64,000 nt of DNA, from contig NC_058155.1 in assembly GCF_011075055.1 (NCBI RefSeq), positions 8,465,537 to 8,529,536 of the forward strand, in the 5' to 3' direction. Below are positions 23,127-35,650 of this stretch, piece by piece. Below the pieces are notes generated by a model, which worked only from the letters and a program-made list of their open reading frames with translations, was not told the DNA's origin and searched no databases. How positions within the stretch are numbered: the stretch's first letter is position 1; every line of letters starts with the position of its first letter. Made by a program: the position numbers and the translations under genes. The stretch is from Mangifera indica. Taxonomy: Eukaryota; Streptophyta; Magnoliopsida; Sapindales; Anacardiaceae.

Positions 23127-26100
23127 ATGGGCTATTCAAAGGAACAGTTGCTTGCTCGCTTGCAGGTTATCTCTTCAAATTATTACCCGTTGAAGATTTT
23201 AACCATATTATATGTTTCCGAGTCAAATTTGATCTGGGTTTGCTTTGATATCAAATTTCATGGTTATATTGTAAAGTGATATGAATTTTATGTCTTGAGC
23301 ATAACTTTTTAGCTTCCGTGAATTATGTATTAGAGTTTGTTCGGGAATTATCGTGCTTAAAGCGGCCATATGAACGATTTAACGTGGGAATAATGTGCAG
23401 CTAAGCTTATATATATATATATTTTTAAATGTTAATATGTTTTGGATCACTCTGTTGCTGGAGTCTTTACTAATTCATCCATTTGAACATGTTTTTGTGA
23501 CAACTGGCCTTGTGAAGAATGCTGGGCACTGCTTGTTTATAGGTTGCATTTGCTCGCTGTATTTGCGTTTTGATGGGTTTATTTTTTTTCGTTGCTACCC
23601 AATATTCTTTCTACTAGTGAAGTTCTAAATTATTTTAGTGTTTTTTCTGCATGCAGCCATGACTCAATCCTTCTCACCCATTTTACATCGATTTTAGAAT
23701 TTGTGTACAGTAGAAGTTGAGATTACTCTCCCTTGGAAATTTGAGACATCAGAGATTTTTTTTTTATAAATTTGGTCTATAATTGGACCGTGTTATCAGT
23801 TTTTCTTTTGTGATATAACGATATTTTTAATTTGCAGAACTGTTAAGACAGGCTTTACTGGAAAATGGCAACATTATGTTGAATACTGATTTTCTTATTT
23901 TTGTGTTTATGTGCATTCCTCTCTGCGGCGCTCTTGATTGAGTGTACTGGAGTTTTCTTTAGTATCTTTTATTTTCTGGTACTAATAATTATATTGGATT
24001 TCTTAGGATCTTCAAATTGAATTTTCCAAGTATGAACATCCTGTTGTAATGACAGTTGAAGCTCAGGTAAGAGGAGAAAGCAGGAGTTGGTATATATCAT
24101 TTCTAACATACGCACATGTTACATGGTAATAGATCTGAAGAGAGACATTTCTTTACTTTCAGGAAAAATATGTTGGAGGTATGGGAGGTGGATGTAAAAA
24201 TTTGTTCTTGAAGGTATATAATACTTGATACTGGTAAAGTTGTTTTAACTGCATATTATTATGGCCACGGATCTCCTTTCTTTTTTTTTTTTTTTTAATT
24301 TTTTGTTCTGTTACATTTATAGCGCAGTTATTCCAGATACTTGTATTTGTAGGACAAGAAACACAGGTACTATATTGTCTCTGCTCTGGCTGGTACAAAA
24401 GTTGATATGAAAGGTATAACATCATAGTATCAAACCAAAATGGGCATGTTGATGTCAAGGGCTTGCATATATTTGTGCTGCCTTGTCATTGGTTTCTGCT
24501 TATGAATGGATTATAAATTCATGGTTTTTAATGTGAGTTCTCTGGTCCCATAATTGTGCAGTTTTGTCTCAAAGACTTGGTCTTGGAAAGGGAGGTCTGA
24601 GGATGGCTCCTGAAGAGGCATTGCCCGAAATACTTCAGGTAGGTAGATGTCTCTGATACTACTCTCCCAGCATAGATACCATTCTTTTGTAAATTTTTTT
24701 CTCAACTCTCTATCAGTAAATGCATTTGTAGGTCTATTCCTTTTGCTATACTTTAGGTTGCATGTGCAAGCTGATTAATACCAACCAAATTAACCTTTTC
24801 TGGATATCTTTGTTATAGTTTCAAGTTGGTCCAACTATTGCACTGAACCTAAAAGAGGTGTTATCAGCTTGGGTATTCTTTAGCAATATCTGCACAGTAA
24901 ATTGCTACTTACATGATATATAATACGTTTGTGGAAAGTCATCATGTTATGTTTGTATCATATTTTCCTATTTGTAAGAAACTAAATAGACCAGTTATTG
25001 TCTTCATTAAATATAATTTTAACATGGCTGACACTATGCAACATTGCAACTCAGTAATTACTAACACTTACAAATCAAACAATTATATGTTAACTCAAAT
25101 ATAACTTCTTCAAGATAATTTGAACAACTGCATTAATTACTGATCAACTGCTACTCTACTGTAAATTAACACATGCCACGAGAACTCCATGTGGCCTAAT
25201 GAAGTGGACTTGAAAATAAATCCTCACATGACAAGTCTACCAACAGTAGTGAGATATAATCTTAGTTTATCTATTGCAGAGGACTTTGAGTGTTTTATAG
25301 ACTTTATAGTGTAACAGATTGTTGTGTTAAGTGAGAGTATTTTGTTTGTCTTGCAATGGAAATTGTTCTCTTTTATTCACTTGGCGGAACTTTCATGTTC
25401 ATTTACCAAAAAAGGGCTTGGGGAGTACAACTGTTTATGTTATGAAATATAGCATTGTGGACTGTCATGATATGAGCACAATCTGATGTTGTTGCACTTT
25501 TTGTACTATTCAAGGTGCCATTAGGAAGTGTTACTCCATTTGCGCTGGTGAATGAATCAGCAAGGTATTATTTTTATTTTTTCATTTACTTGGCTTTGAA
25601 TTTTGCCTTTTTATATGTTCGATTTTAAATTTAATACCAAACACATGTTATCATATTTTCTTAAATTTAAAGTTATTTATTTATTATTTAGGAAACAAAT
25701 CTAGATATTATTTTTGTTGGCTAAACATGAAGGGTCTTTTCTCATAAGGGACATATTATGCTATTTACTTTTCTTTGTAATTACAACATGCAATCAAGCA
25801 AAAAACAAAGCATGTTTACTGAAGCGTCTACCTAATATATCTTGTAATTTTTCTTTTGTGAAGAGATGTTGGACTGTTGTTGGATAAAGGATTCAAAACT
25901 CAGGAACGATGCTTCTTCCATCCACTGTCAAATGACATGTCAATCTGTAAGTGGAAAGTGTTCAAGGATTTTTATTGACAAATTTGTTAAAAATCTGAAA
26001 AAAAAAAATCTCATAAGAAAATGTTAACTAATTGAAAAAAAGTGTTCAAATCTATATTGGTAAAAACTCTTTTCTAATAATAATATTAACTAATTCAGAG

Positions 26101-27544
26101 GGTCATAGTAGAGATTTCAGAGATGTGAAAAGTATTGCATAATGGAATTTGCTTACTCATGAAGGGTTCTTACTGCACCCAGCATGTGCTTTTAGATCAT
26201 CTGCTTCATTGGATTATGCATAACAGTGCTCTCATGTTATTTTAGTTGATCTGCATTACTTAGTAAGGTTCTGTCTTAATGAGTCAGTGTCTGATATTTC
26301 ACATATTGTTTCTGTTACCAGCTCTTAATGCCAATGATCTGGACAAGTTTCTTGAATCAATTGGGAGAGAGCCATCATATGTTGACCTGGAGGTTATTTT
26401 GGGTTGAATTTTGTTGTTGTTTTCACTATGTAGTTCTTTAGCAGTTCATCCATTTCTATATCATTGAATCTCCTGCAGGCTAACCCCACAGTTGGAAAAG
26501 ATCAACCTCCTGACCTTGCTGCTTTTGTCCCATCTGGTTCTACCATCCTGCCAGAACCTCCAGAAAAATCAGCTTCTTCACAGAATGCCGATGGGAACAA
26601 CGTCATTACAAGTAGTAACTCCAAGGCAGTGGCAGGTAAATTTGCACCATGCATAATATGAATGTGGTACTTCTTTTATTTTTGAAAATTGGTGTTGGAA
26701 AGACATTGGAAGAATCTGATTTTGTTTTGAATATATGATGGCTATTTTTATGTTTATTGATCCATCAGAATAAAAAGGATAGTAAGGGAACTTCCTGTAC
26801 AAGAATTTGTTTACTAGTTAGTGCAAGAATGCAGCTTCAATTAAATTGGTTCTTTTTCCCAAACTGAAGCAGTTGCAAGTCTATTCTGTGTAGTCTAGCT
26901 ACTGAAACTGCAGCTATACTTCCTTTTTGTTGGTGCAGAGAAAGCTGTAAAACTGGCCAAAAATGTTCAGAATATTAAGGACAAGTCTGCCAATGCTGTA
27001 CATCCTTCAAGCGCCTTCACTGATGCTGAGAAATTTGTGGAAGAGATTCTGAATAAAATATCAGCCCAAATATTTTTAGAAGTATGTGATGTAGGATATT
27101 ATGCTTTCTTCTTTCCCAGTCTAATAAGTAACTTTTGGATAACCTCGAGAAATTGAATCATACAGACCAAGGATGGCAGTATCAAAGAACATGGGGAAGA
27201 GCTTGGAACTGAGATTGCAAACAGATTAAGAAAATGCTGTTGCACAGAGTTCAAGAACCTTGCTGTGAGTAATTCATGAATCTGAACTTCTTTATTCCTC
27301 AAATTTTTCTCATAAAAGCAACACTCAAGTGTCTCAACAGTTTAATGTAGTTCATGTCTAGCATTTTTTTACCGTATTATATAGAATGGACCATAGCACT
27401 GTGTATGCTTGGGTTGATACATGTATTTTAAACATTCTAAGTTATATTATATAGTCACAAGGGAAACCTTTATTGCAGACGATATTCAAGAACACAGCGT
27501 ATACACAAGGGTTTCACGCTGGTAGAGCTTCATTACTGAGATAA
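23127..27544 (+). CDS. YbaK/prolyl-tRNA synthetase-associated domain protein (PRORSD1/ProXp-ala type)
   Basis: Twelve exons: 23127-23165, 24007-24066, 24163-24213, 24353-24413, 24562-24638, 25515-25564, 25864-25946, 26322-26392, 26479-26635, 26939-27081, 27166-27264 and 27479-27544. All introns are GT-AG and phases join without a shift, giving 318 residues. Residues 1 to about 170 form a YbaK-like fold. The CKNLFLKDKKHRYY block (residues 44-57) carries the lysine expected in the editing pocket, followed by LSQRLGLGKGGLR and PLGSVTPFALVN. Proteins of this type hydrolyse mischarged Ala-tRNA(Pro), probably in the cytosol. Beyond the domain lie a Pro/Ser-rich linker and a second conserved-looking helical region ending GFHAGRASLLR, absent from the short animal and bacterial forms. 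From memory, At1g44835 has a similar two-part layout. No targeting peptide is seen. Confidence 0.92.
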
Positions 27545-29332
27545 TATTGGGGAACATGCTTTTACAGATTAAACCAAGCATTTGTGAGCTGGTTGTAGAT
27601 GGAACGCTCTCTTTTCTATTAACTTGCAACTATTTTCCTTCCCAAAATTTGAAAAGCTAAAGGAAACAAATGTTCAACGTTAAACTTCTATCTGTTACGA
27701 GGTACATTGGTGTAAAACATTTTGAAAAATGTTTACTCATTTGAAATGGCTTTAAGATGTACCACTTTTTTAAAAATCTAAACCTTGGTTATAAATTTAT
27801 AGTGGTCCTTTGTTGGATTTGGATCACATTGAGGTGAACAAATTTTATTAATTTATTTATATAAACTGAGATGGTAACGTGTGATTATTTTTTTTTTCAC
27901 TTTAAAATTATTTAATTTTTTGTTGTTATATTAGTTTGTATAAACAAGTTAATAAAATTTATTTGTACATATAGTATTAAGTGTTTTGGACTGAGGTGAA
28001 CTTTCTTGTTTCCTCAGGCTCAACTCTAAATTTGATGTGCTTTCATTTATAATAACATAATGATTCATGTTGTTCTCGTCGAAAAAAGCTTTATCGTTGA
28101 AGTCAAATGTTTTTAAAAGATAGCATCATCTCTTTATAGATTCTCACTTGAGGTATAAGAAAATCTCAAAGTTTTGTTTTTTAACTTTTAAAAGTTCAAA
28201 CACATATTTATGAGTTAAATTTTGTTAAAATTCTCTTTTAAAGTTAATGACAAACTATCCTTTAACAAAAAAATTTTAAAACTAAAGTTTTATTATATTT
28301 TCTCTTCTTAATTTAAAAATCTAATAATTTATCTTTCATCCAAAGTTTGAAAAGTAATAATATTTTCTTAGGGTTTTCTTTCATCTCCGACGAGTGATTT
28401 CTTCTTGGTCAGCGGCTGACTTTCCTTCCTTCTCCCTCGATAGTTGCCTTCTTCCCTCCTTTATCATCTCAAACGAAGACCATTACCTTTGCAAAATTAA
28501 TTAATTTCCACATAATTTTTTTAGTTTATAATCATCTGTAGTACAAATCTATTTGTGTACATGTATATAAATTTAGTGCGTGTGCATGATCAAGAGACGT
28601 GAAATGCAACAAATTATGACTTTCTAGGATTGCAGAGGGCTATTTTTTCCTTGTGTGCATATAACTTTGCGGGCTGTTTCTTATCACTGTTTGATGTCTA
28701 GCTTAAGGAATGAATGAGTACTCTGCATCAAAAATTTATTTTTTTTATATTGCATATTATATATTATATCGTATTATATGATATATTTTTTTAAAAATAA
28801 AATAATAAAAAAATAATTATTGACACATTATTATTTTAAAAAAATACTATAAATATTTTTGATAATTCAAAATTTTTTATATACATTTCTAATATATTAT
28901 TTATCCGTATCAATAATATGAATCGTATAATAAGATATATATATATATAATATTGTATAATATATCTACTGTATTTGATATATTTTAAGATATATATTAT
29001 TTTTTATTTATATTATATTTTATCATAAAATACATATTTTATATCATAGGATATTATCGACCGAAGGTGTGGTGCTCCAAGAGATTTGTGCTGTGGGTTA
29101 TTTTGACCATTGGGCCTATGCCATATCTCCAAAACTAGGCCTTTTTCACATCATTCCTTTTTTCTGGGCCAGTATTACTTACGGGTACTGAATTTTCTCT
29201 CGAAATTTCTACACACAAAAAACTCTTTTGCGGGTTATATGGATACATTAGTCCTCATTATCAATTAACAATGGCTTGAGTTTAGGCCCAAATTATGTTG
29301 AGACCCCTTGGACACTCCAATTTAGGGTTCAA
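27545..29332. other. 3' flank, repeat relics and AT-rich palindromic tract
   Basis: The stretch near 28140-28480 resembles the arm and interior of the Mutator-like family (CTAATAATTTATCTTTCATCC, then a pyrimidine-rich block) but lacks both ends. From about 28735 to 29055 the DNA is almost pure A/T with many short palindromes of the ATATATTATATAAT kind. A similar tract occurs at 59125-59340. Confidence 0.4.
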
Positions 29333-29665
29333 TTCAAATTGAGTTAAGCTCAAACTCAATTTGATTTATATGAAATTGAGTTCGAGCTTGAGTTCGCTTT
29401 AAATAAGCTCGAACTCTATTGCTTTTAGCTTGACTTCGGCTCAAACTTGATTTGAGCTTGAGTTTTTTACTAGTTCGTTATTAAAACAACATCGTTTTAA
29501 TACATATTAATCAAAACGGTGTCCTTTTATATCAACATTTTAGCTCACAAACTTGACGAACTAAACACTCTAAAGCTTGAACTCGAGAATATTGGCTTAA
29601 GCTTGGGCTCGTTCGAGCTAAGCTCAAGCTTGAATTTGAATAATTTCGATTCGAATCCAACACTA
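29333..29665. mobile_element. hAT-like MITE, copy 2
   Basis: It is 333 bp, the same length as the copy at 10660. It starts TAGGGTTCAATTCAAATTGAG and ends TTCGAATCCAACACTA. The flanks CTCCAATT and GTTCAATT match at six of eight bases. The centre has AAAACAACATCGTTTTAA, followed by AAAACGGTGTCCTTTT. The arms are rich in GAGCTTGAG/CTCAAGCTT units. Confidence 0.7.
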
Positions 29666-29692
29666 GTTCAATTGGATTGTCCATTCTCAATA

Positions 29693-30115
29693 GGCTGAAA
29701 GACTTATTCCCACTTAGGGTTTGATGAAACCCTAATCTTTCATCTACTAACTTTAAAAAATTCAAATGTTTATCATTATATTAAAATTCATAGTTAAAGT
29801 TAAGGATAAAAATGTTATTTAGTTAAAAATATTTACAAAATAAAAAATTTATTATATATTTTTTTTAATATAAAAATTTAATAATTTTTTTCACCTAAAA
29901 TTTGAAAAGTAATAATTTTTCCCTTAAAATTTTGAAACCGTCACTATTACCAACAAAATTCGTTGTCTTCGACAGCCTTTATCCTTAGTCTCTCCATTTC
30001 TCTTTGATGACCTTCATCCTTAATCTCTCTCTTAGGCGGACTTACCGCTGTAATCCCTCCCTCCACCTCTCTCTTGTGGCTGACTTGTGTAAAAAGAGAT
30101 ACGAAAATATTAATC
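29693..30115. repeat. Mutator-like foldback element, truncated copy E
   Basis: The left terminus GGCTGAAAGACTTATTCCCA is followed by the family arm and a pyrimidine-rich interior. The right terminus is absent. Confidence 0.5.
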
Positions 30116-31849
30116 TTCCATTATTTCTCATCAAGTTTCTGCTCGGTTAACCATAAATTCTATTAAAAACTCCATGCCATATCTCCAACAACTAATCAAT
30201 AACAAGAAGCAAGAAATGTAAATTCAATAATTGTAACAACCGGTTACCACTGGTCACCAAAAAAACAAACGATTATCACTGCATTAGGAAACCTGTTTAA
30301 CTACTTCATGTGCTGGCTCAGAGTATTTATGATCCCAAGAAATTATCAGCATTTTTAATCCCACAAGTAGGAGGGTATCAATTTTTATTGCATGGTTTTT
30401 TCAAGTGTTAGGTGATCTGACTCTGACTCTGACTCACTGCTTTGTCATCCTGGATTGATCAATGTATGTGCTTGATAAACTCTTCAAGAATCGCAAAGGG
30501 CGTTTATGATCCCAAGAAGCAAACTTAGCCGAAGATTCAAATGGAAAATTATAAATGCCTGTGGATTGTGTTCCACTCCTCAGAAAATAATATATATTTG
30601 ATATTTCTATTCAGAAATGAATATTAATCAATCATGCTAAGAAACAATTTCCACCTACATGTTAATGGGATAATTAAATCCATAAGATTCCTTCCAAGTT
30701 TCATTGTTATCTACTAAACCCTTTTTACCCGATCATTCTGGGTGATTTGATCATGTTAAAGCTTGATATCTCAATATGATAGTGATAAATAGAGATGGAA
30801 CATGGCAGGTAGAGACTGAATACTTAAATCCCCATCTCCGACAGAGGGACGATGGGAATCCCTGTGTTCACTTATGAAAAAAAAATATTTTCCCTTTCCT
30901 CTCCCTATTCGCATGAAAAAAATTCTCCACACTTTCCTCTTCGTATGTTTTTTAAAAAAATAATAAAATATTTATTAAATGTGAAAACATATTTATAATA
31001 ATTTAAAACTCTTAAAAATAATTCAATGTATAAGAGTTTAAAAAATATATAATAAAGAAGATGAACTAAAAAAACAATGAATCGGGATATATATATATTT
31101 GTCCCCACTCATCCCCGACTAAGGAAATTTTAGTCACCTTATCCATGTCTTTATTAGAGATCCCTTACTTGCTTGAAAAAGGGCAAGTCGAAGATTCGAT
31201 TTTACGGTCCAATTATAATCTCCAGTTGTAAACTGGGCAATAAAACTTATACTAGTTTTGTTGAGAGACAAAACAAGATGGATGTGGGGTTGATGAGCCA
31301 TAATTATCTTCAAAAAATAATTACCAGCATACATATTTTCATATATTTTTAGCCCACCGAAAGTGTAAAGTAATTATTTCTAAATCGATAAGTTTATTTA
31401 TTAGTAAATTGGTGAAGTTATGGACGTGTATGGGCTACCTAAAGAAACCCTAAAATGTGAAAAGAATAACATGTATAGATCACTCTCTCTTTTAAATGGT
31501 TGAAAAAGAACATAGTCTATTTGATTCAGGGAAGAAACTAAGATCATACGATATTTCTTTAACAAGGTAGACTTAAATTCGAAGAAATTATATTCAATAA
31601 TGCAATACCATACCTACCATGGAGAATGCAGAAAGTTGGTTTTGATTTGAAAATTGACACAAGATCAGCTAACCTCATAAATATTGTTGAATTTGATCAT
31701 TGTAAACGCCGGACATTTTTGAAACAGTCACAGGGTCAATGCCATAAAAGTTCTGATTCTTTAAATTAAATGGTATTGAGATCAATTAATTCCAAAATAA
31801 TTTTATAGTTTTGCTCCTTGTTTGACTTTGAAATAAAAGGAGCTCCATT
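30116..31849. other. Spacer with a degraded G-rich repeat
   Basis: About 30795-31150 contains GAGATGGAACATGGCAGG, GATGGGAATCCC and CCCCACTCATCCCCGACT. It is a worn relative of the G-rich repeat at 22190-22450. No gene was seen. Confidence 0.35.
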
Positions 31850-32259
31850 TAGAGATGAATATGAACCGAACCAAGCTCGAACACTCCTTGATTTAAGTTT
31901 GGTTTGAATTCATTGAGTCAACATTAGAGATGATTGAAGTTCGATTCAAATAAAAATGATTCATTTTGAGTTTGATTCAAATTCATGACTCAGATTTATA
32001 ATTTGAATTCGTGAGTCAATAACAAAATGATTTTGCTTAATAATTATATAATATAATTTGAATCCAGTCATGAGCTAAGTTCAAACTGAATCGAGCCATT
32101 ACCGAATCGAACTCTCTATAATTCAAGTTCAAGTTCAAATCGATTTTAAAACTAATCAAACCTCTTAACTTGAACTCTGTTTATTTTTGAAATAAACAAA
32201 TTCCAATCGAATCAAACTAGTTTTCAAGTCTGAACTAGCTTGGTTTAGGTCTAACCCTA
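31850..32259. mobile_element. hAT-like MITE, copy 3
   Basis: It starts TAGAGATGAATATGAACC and ends GGTCTAACCCTA. The flanks GCTCCATT (31842-31849) and GTTCCATT (32260-32267) form an 8-bp duplication with one change. The interior has degraded GAGCTCG-type units. Confidence 0.65.
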
Positions 32260-32785
32260 GTTCCATTTAATCCCTTATTTCATGTAGATTTTTTTTTTAA
32301 ACGAATCAATTATAATAATCAAAATTTAAGTTGAGTGATTGATTTCACAATCATTATATCAAATAAGTCAATAATTTAATTTTGATATTTTATAAGTGAA
32401 TTTTGAATCCACACTCTTTTGTTTAAACACTTCCCACATTTATCATTCAAACTATTTCTTACGACAGCACCATTTAATTCTTCAATCTTGGCCACCAAGA
32501 AAATAAAAGAACTATGCAAACGAAAAAAAAAAAAAGAACATGTTTAAGAACACTTGCACACAACAATGTCAATGTATTTAAATTAGTCTGCTTACACGCA
32601 ATTCTGATCAACTCCATCATAATTCCAAACTTAGAAAATTTGTTTATGAGATTAAAATCCCAAAATTCTAAAATTAAATACCAAAAAATATCTTAAAGTT
32701 TAAGACAATGAAATTGACACATAAGCTTATCATTTATCTATCATACCATCATATAAGGAATAAAAATCATAAGAAAAGAAAAAGG

Positions 32786-33390
32786 TGTTCCCATTATCCG
32801 ATAAATGATATTTGATATATTTATTTATAAAGTGATTACTTACAAATTAAATAAAGTAATATAAATAGTAAAAAATAGATTAATCTGATAATATTTTAAT
32901 CTCCTCAACCAAACGACCTTTATATCTTTATAATCAAATCTTATTATATATTCTATGTGCTTAGTTTTTACGTTGTCCACTTATTTTTTATATTATGAAT
33001 AATAATAATAACTGTATTATAAAAAATTTATCTTCATTAAAAGATTCTAGTAATTTTTAATTATCAATGGTAATATGATAAGTAATATAAGAAATAATCT
33101 TGTTACCACCTCTAACTTAGGTATTATTAATTTTTTAAAATAAAAATAATTTTATTTTCAATTAATATAACAAATAAGATGAAAAATATTTTAGAATAAT
33201 TTTACCTATGGGTATTTAAGTAAAATAATATCATAACATTTTTTTATTACTTCTCATTAAATACAATAATTATTTATATTTACTAATTTTTACCAAAATT
33301 TATCAAATATAGGAATAATTTATATTCAATAATATTCTAAATAACCTATCTTTAAGGTCATTTTTTATTTTTATTAATAAAACATTATCC
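32786..33390. repeat. Tourist-like MITE remnants
   Basis: One fragment near 32786-32922 ends CTCAACCAAACGACC. A second (about 33027-33390) repeats the family interior (GGTAATATGATAAGTAATAT, ACAATAATTATTTATATTT, ATAAAACATTATCC). They may be one disrupted element or two. Confidence 0.45.
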
Positions 33391-35214
33391 GTTTATATAT
33401 ATTTATGTGGTCAAAAGTTTTAGCTCATTAGGTTGTCTTTTGAACACAACTTTGATATAAATACTAGTTAGTGTATCAAAAGTCAGAAGAAAGATTTTCA
33501 TGACATAAACCTCTAACCCTTCTTCAATGTATCTAAAAATTAAGGATTTAATTAGTTTGGTGCTTAAAAGCAATTCATGAAGCCACTCAACTAAACCTCA
33601 CATTATAAATTTAGTGCTCATATTAATTTGCATCTAATTAGTCAATAAAGCAAACTGGATTAGGTGACTTAACCAAATCACGGCTTCATAATTACCACCA
33701 CCCAAAACAAGACTAAAGACAGAAAAGTTTGCTTAATTTGAATCATATATATACATATATTAGAAACTACTATATTTATCATATCACTTTCACTTTAAAC
33801 TTCTTGGCTTGTAGGCTCTACCTTTATATTAAACGCTCCACAGCAACGCAATCAAATTTGGACGGCAAATATTTCAAACCATTAATTCTTATATGTCATG
33901 TGAAGTCAGAATCAAGAAATTTCAAAACTTGGCCACTGGCTCAAGGCGGTTTTAACAAGGACCAATAAGCTTCAAGACCAAGTTAAAATATGAAATGACA
34001 CATTTTATGAAAATCCCATGAACAAGTTTTTATAAAAAAATATAGTTGATGTTTGACCTAACACAAATTAAGCAAGAAATGGGCGCTTTCAAAATGAGTG
34101 AGATTGCATGAAAATGAATATGCTGTCGTGAGAAGGATTGTAAATATGCAAATGTTTACATTCTGTAAATAGAAATTGCTTCTCTTTGTAATACCACTCA
34201 TTGTCCACACAGAGGAATTAGCTTAGCTTTAATAAAGAACGTATTAACTTTTCTCATTTAATTTGAATAAAATTATATGCATAGACAAATTTTACAATTT
34301 TTTTATATGAATTAAAGTGGTAATTTATTATTGAATCATGTGATTATTTATTTTTTTTCTCACTTCAAAATCACTCAATCAGATGCTATTATATGAATAA
34401 GTTTATATAATTTGTTTGTCGGTATAATATTACTCATTCAGTCTATACTGAAGTATATGATTTGTTTTGTAAACTAAGTATTAATTGCATTTTTTATGGG
34501 GTAAAAGTATAAATAATACTATGCATACTTACTTTGAATATATAAATAGTTATACACATAAATAGATATGCATTTATGTATGTCATTATATGATTAGATG
34601 TTATTTTATTTTTAATTTAAAATTATTTAATCATATAATAATATATTAGATGTATACCTACTTACATAGTAAAGTAGATATGTATAGTTTTATCCAAAAA
34701 AAAAAAAAAAAAAAACTATGCAGGCAACCAAAGATCTTTAAAATTTTTCTAATGAAATGATTGGTTCAATGAAAAATTAGTTCTAAATGAAGAGCTTAGG
34801 CTGTACGTGAAGGGACTGATGGAACAAAGACAAGGGAAATAAATATGGATGACATATAATGAATAATGAATGCAGGAACCAAACATTTCTCTTCTATGTT
34901 CTGTAATTTGTATTTTAAATCTACAAAAGAGGGAAAGCAAAGGAGTTTTAAACTAAGATTTTATTTTTCATACAGAAATGAGTGCCAAGTTAAAGGTCTC
35001 TTCCCATTTGCTTGAATTGTATGTATATTCATGGGGACAAACCCCTCACCTTATGGCTTAGTTTTTAACAAAACATTAAATGGGAATTCCCTCCAAGAAA
35101 TTTGACCAGACAGATAATTCAGATGCATGCAACAAAACCCTACTAATATTTTAATGCAAGCATTGCTAAAATGATCACTGATTTGACACTTCCAATAAAC
35201 ACAAATGAATAGAA
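33391..35214. other. AT-rich spacer
   Basis: It contains a 19-bp A run at about 34697-34715. No gene or terminal repeats were recognised. Confidence 0.5.
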
Positions 35215-35650
35215 CATGCTTATTATTAAAATCATAACTTAAAACTATGATAACTTTTGTTATTAATACGGATATCTATATTTTATTATTGTTATTATTT
35301 TTTTTGTTTTATAACATAATTAAAAATTTTGATAATTTATTATTATTATTAGTGATATAATATATAACATAGATAATAAAATTATTATATATGCTTTAAA
35401 TATTAAAATACTATTAAATTAATATTGATTTTGTACAAATTCTAATCTTGCTTATTAATTTTTTAAGATAAAATATATTTTTATTTTTAATTAATATAAC
35501 ACATATTTTAAAATAATTATATCCTGTAATTTTTAATATATTTAATTAAACACAATAATTATTCATATGTATTAATTTTTTTTCCATATATTATTAATAA
35601 TTTATACTTAAATTTTATTTTTATAATAAAAAATATCTGAACTAAAGGTA
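35215..35650. repeat. Tourist-like MITE relic
   Basis: The interior phrases AATTAATATAACACAT, AAATAATTATATCC and CACAATAATTATTCATATG follow the family order. The termini are lost. Confidence 0.35.
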
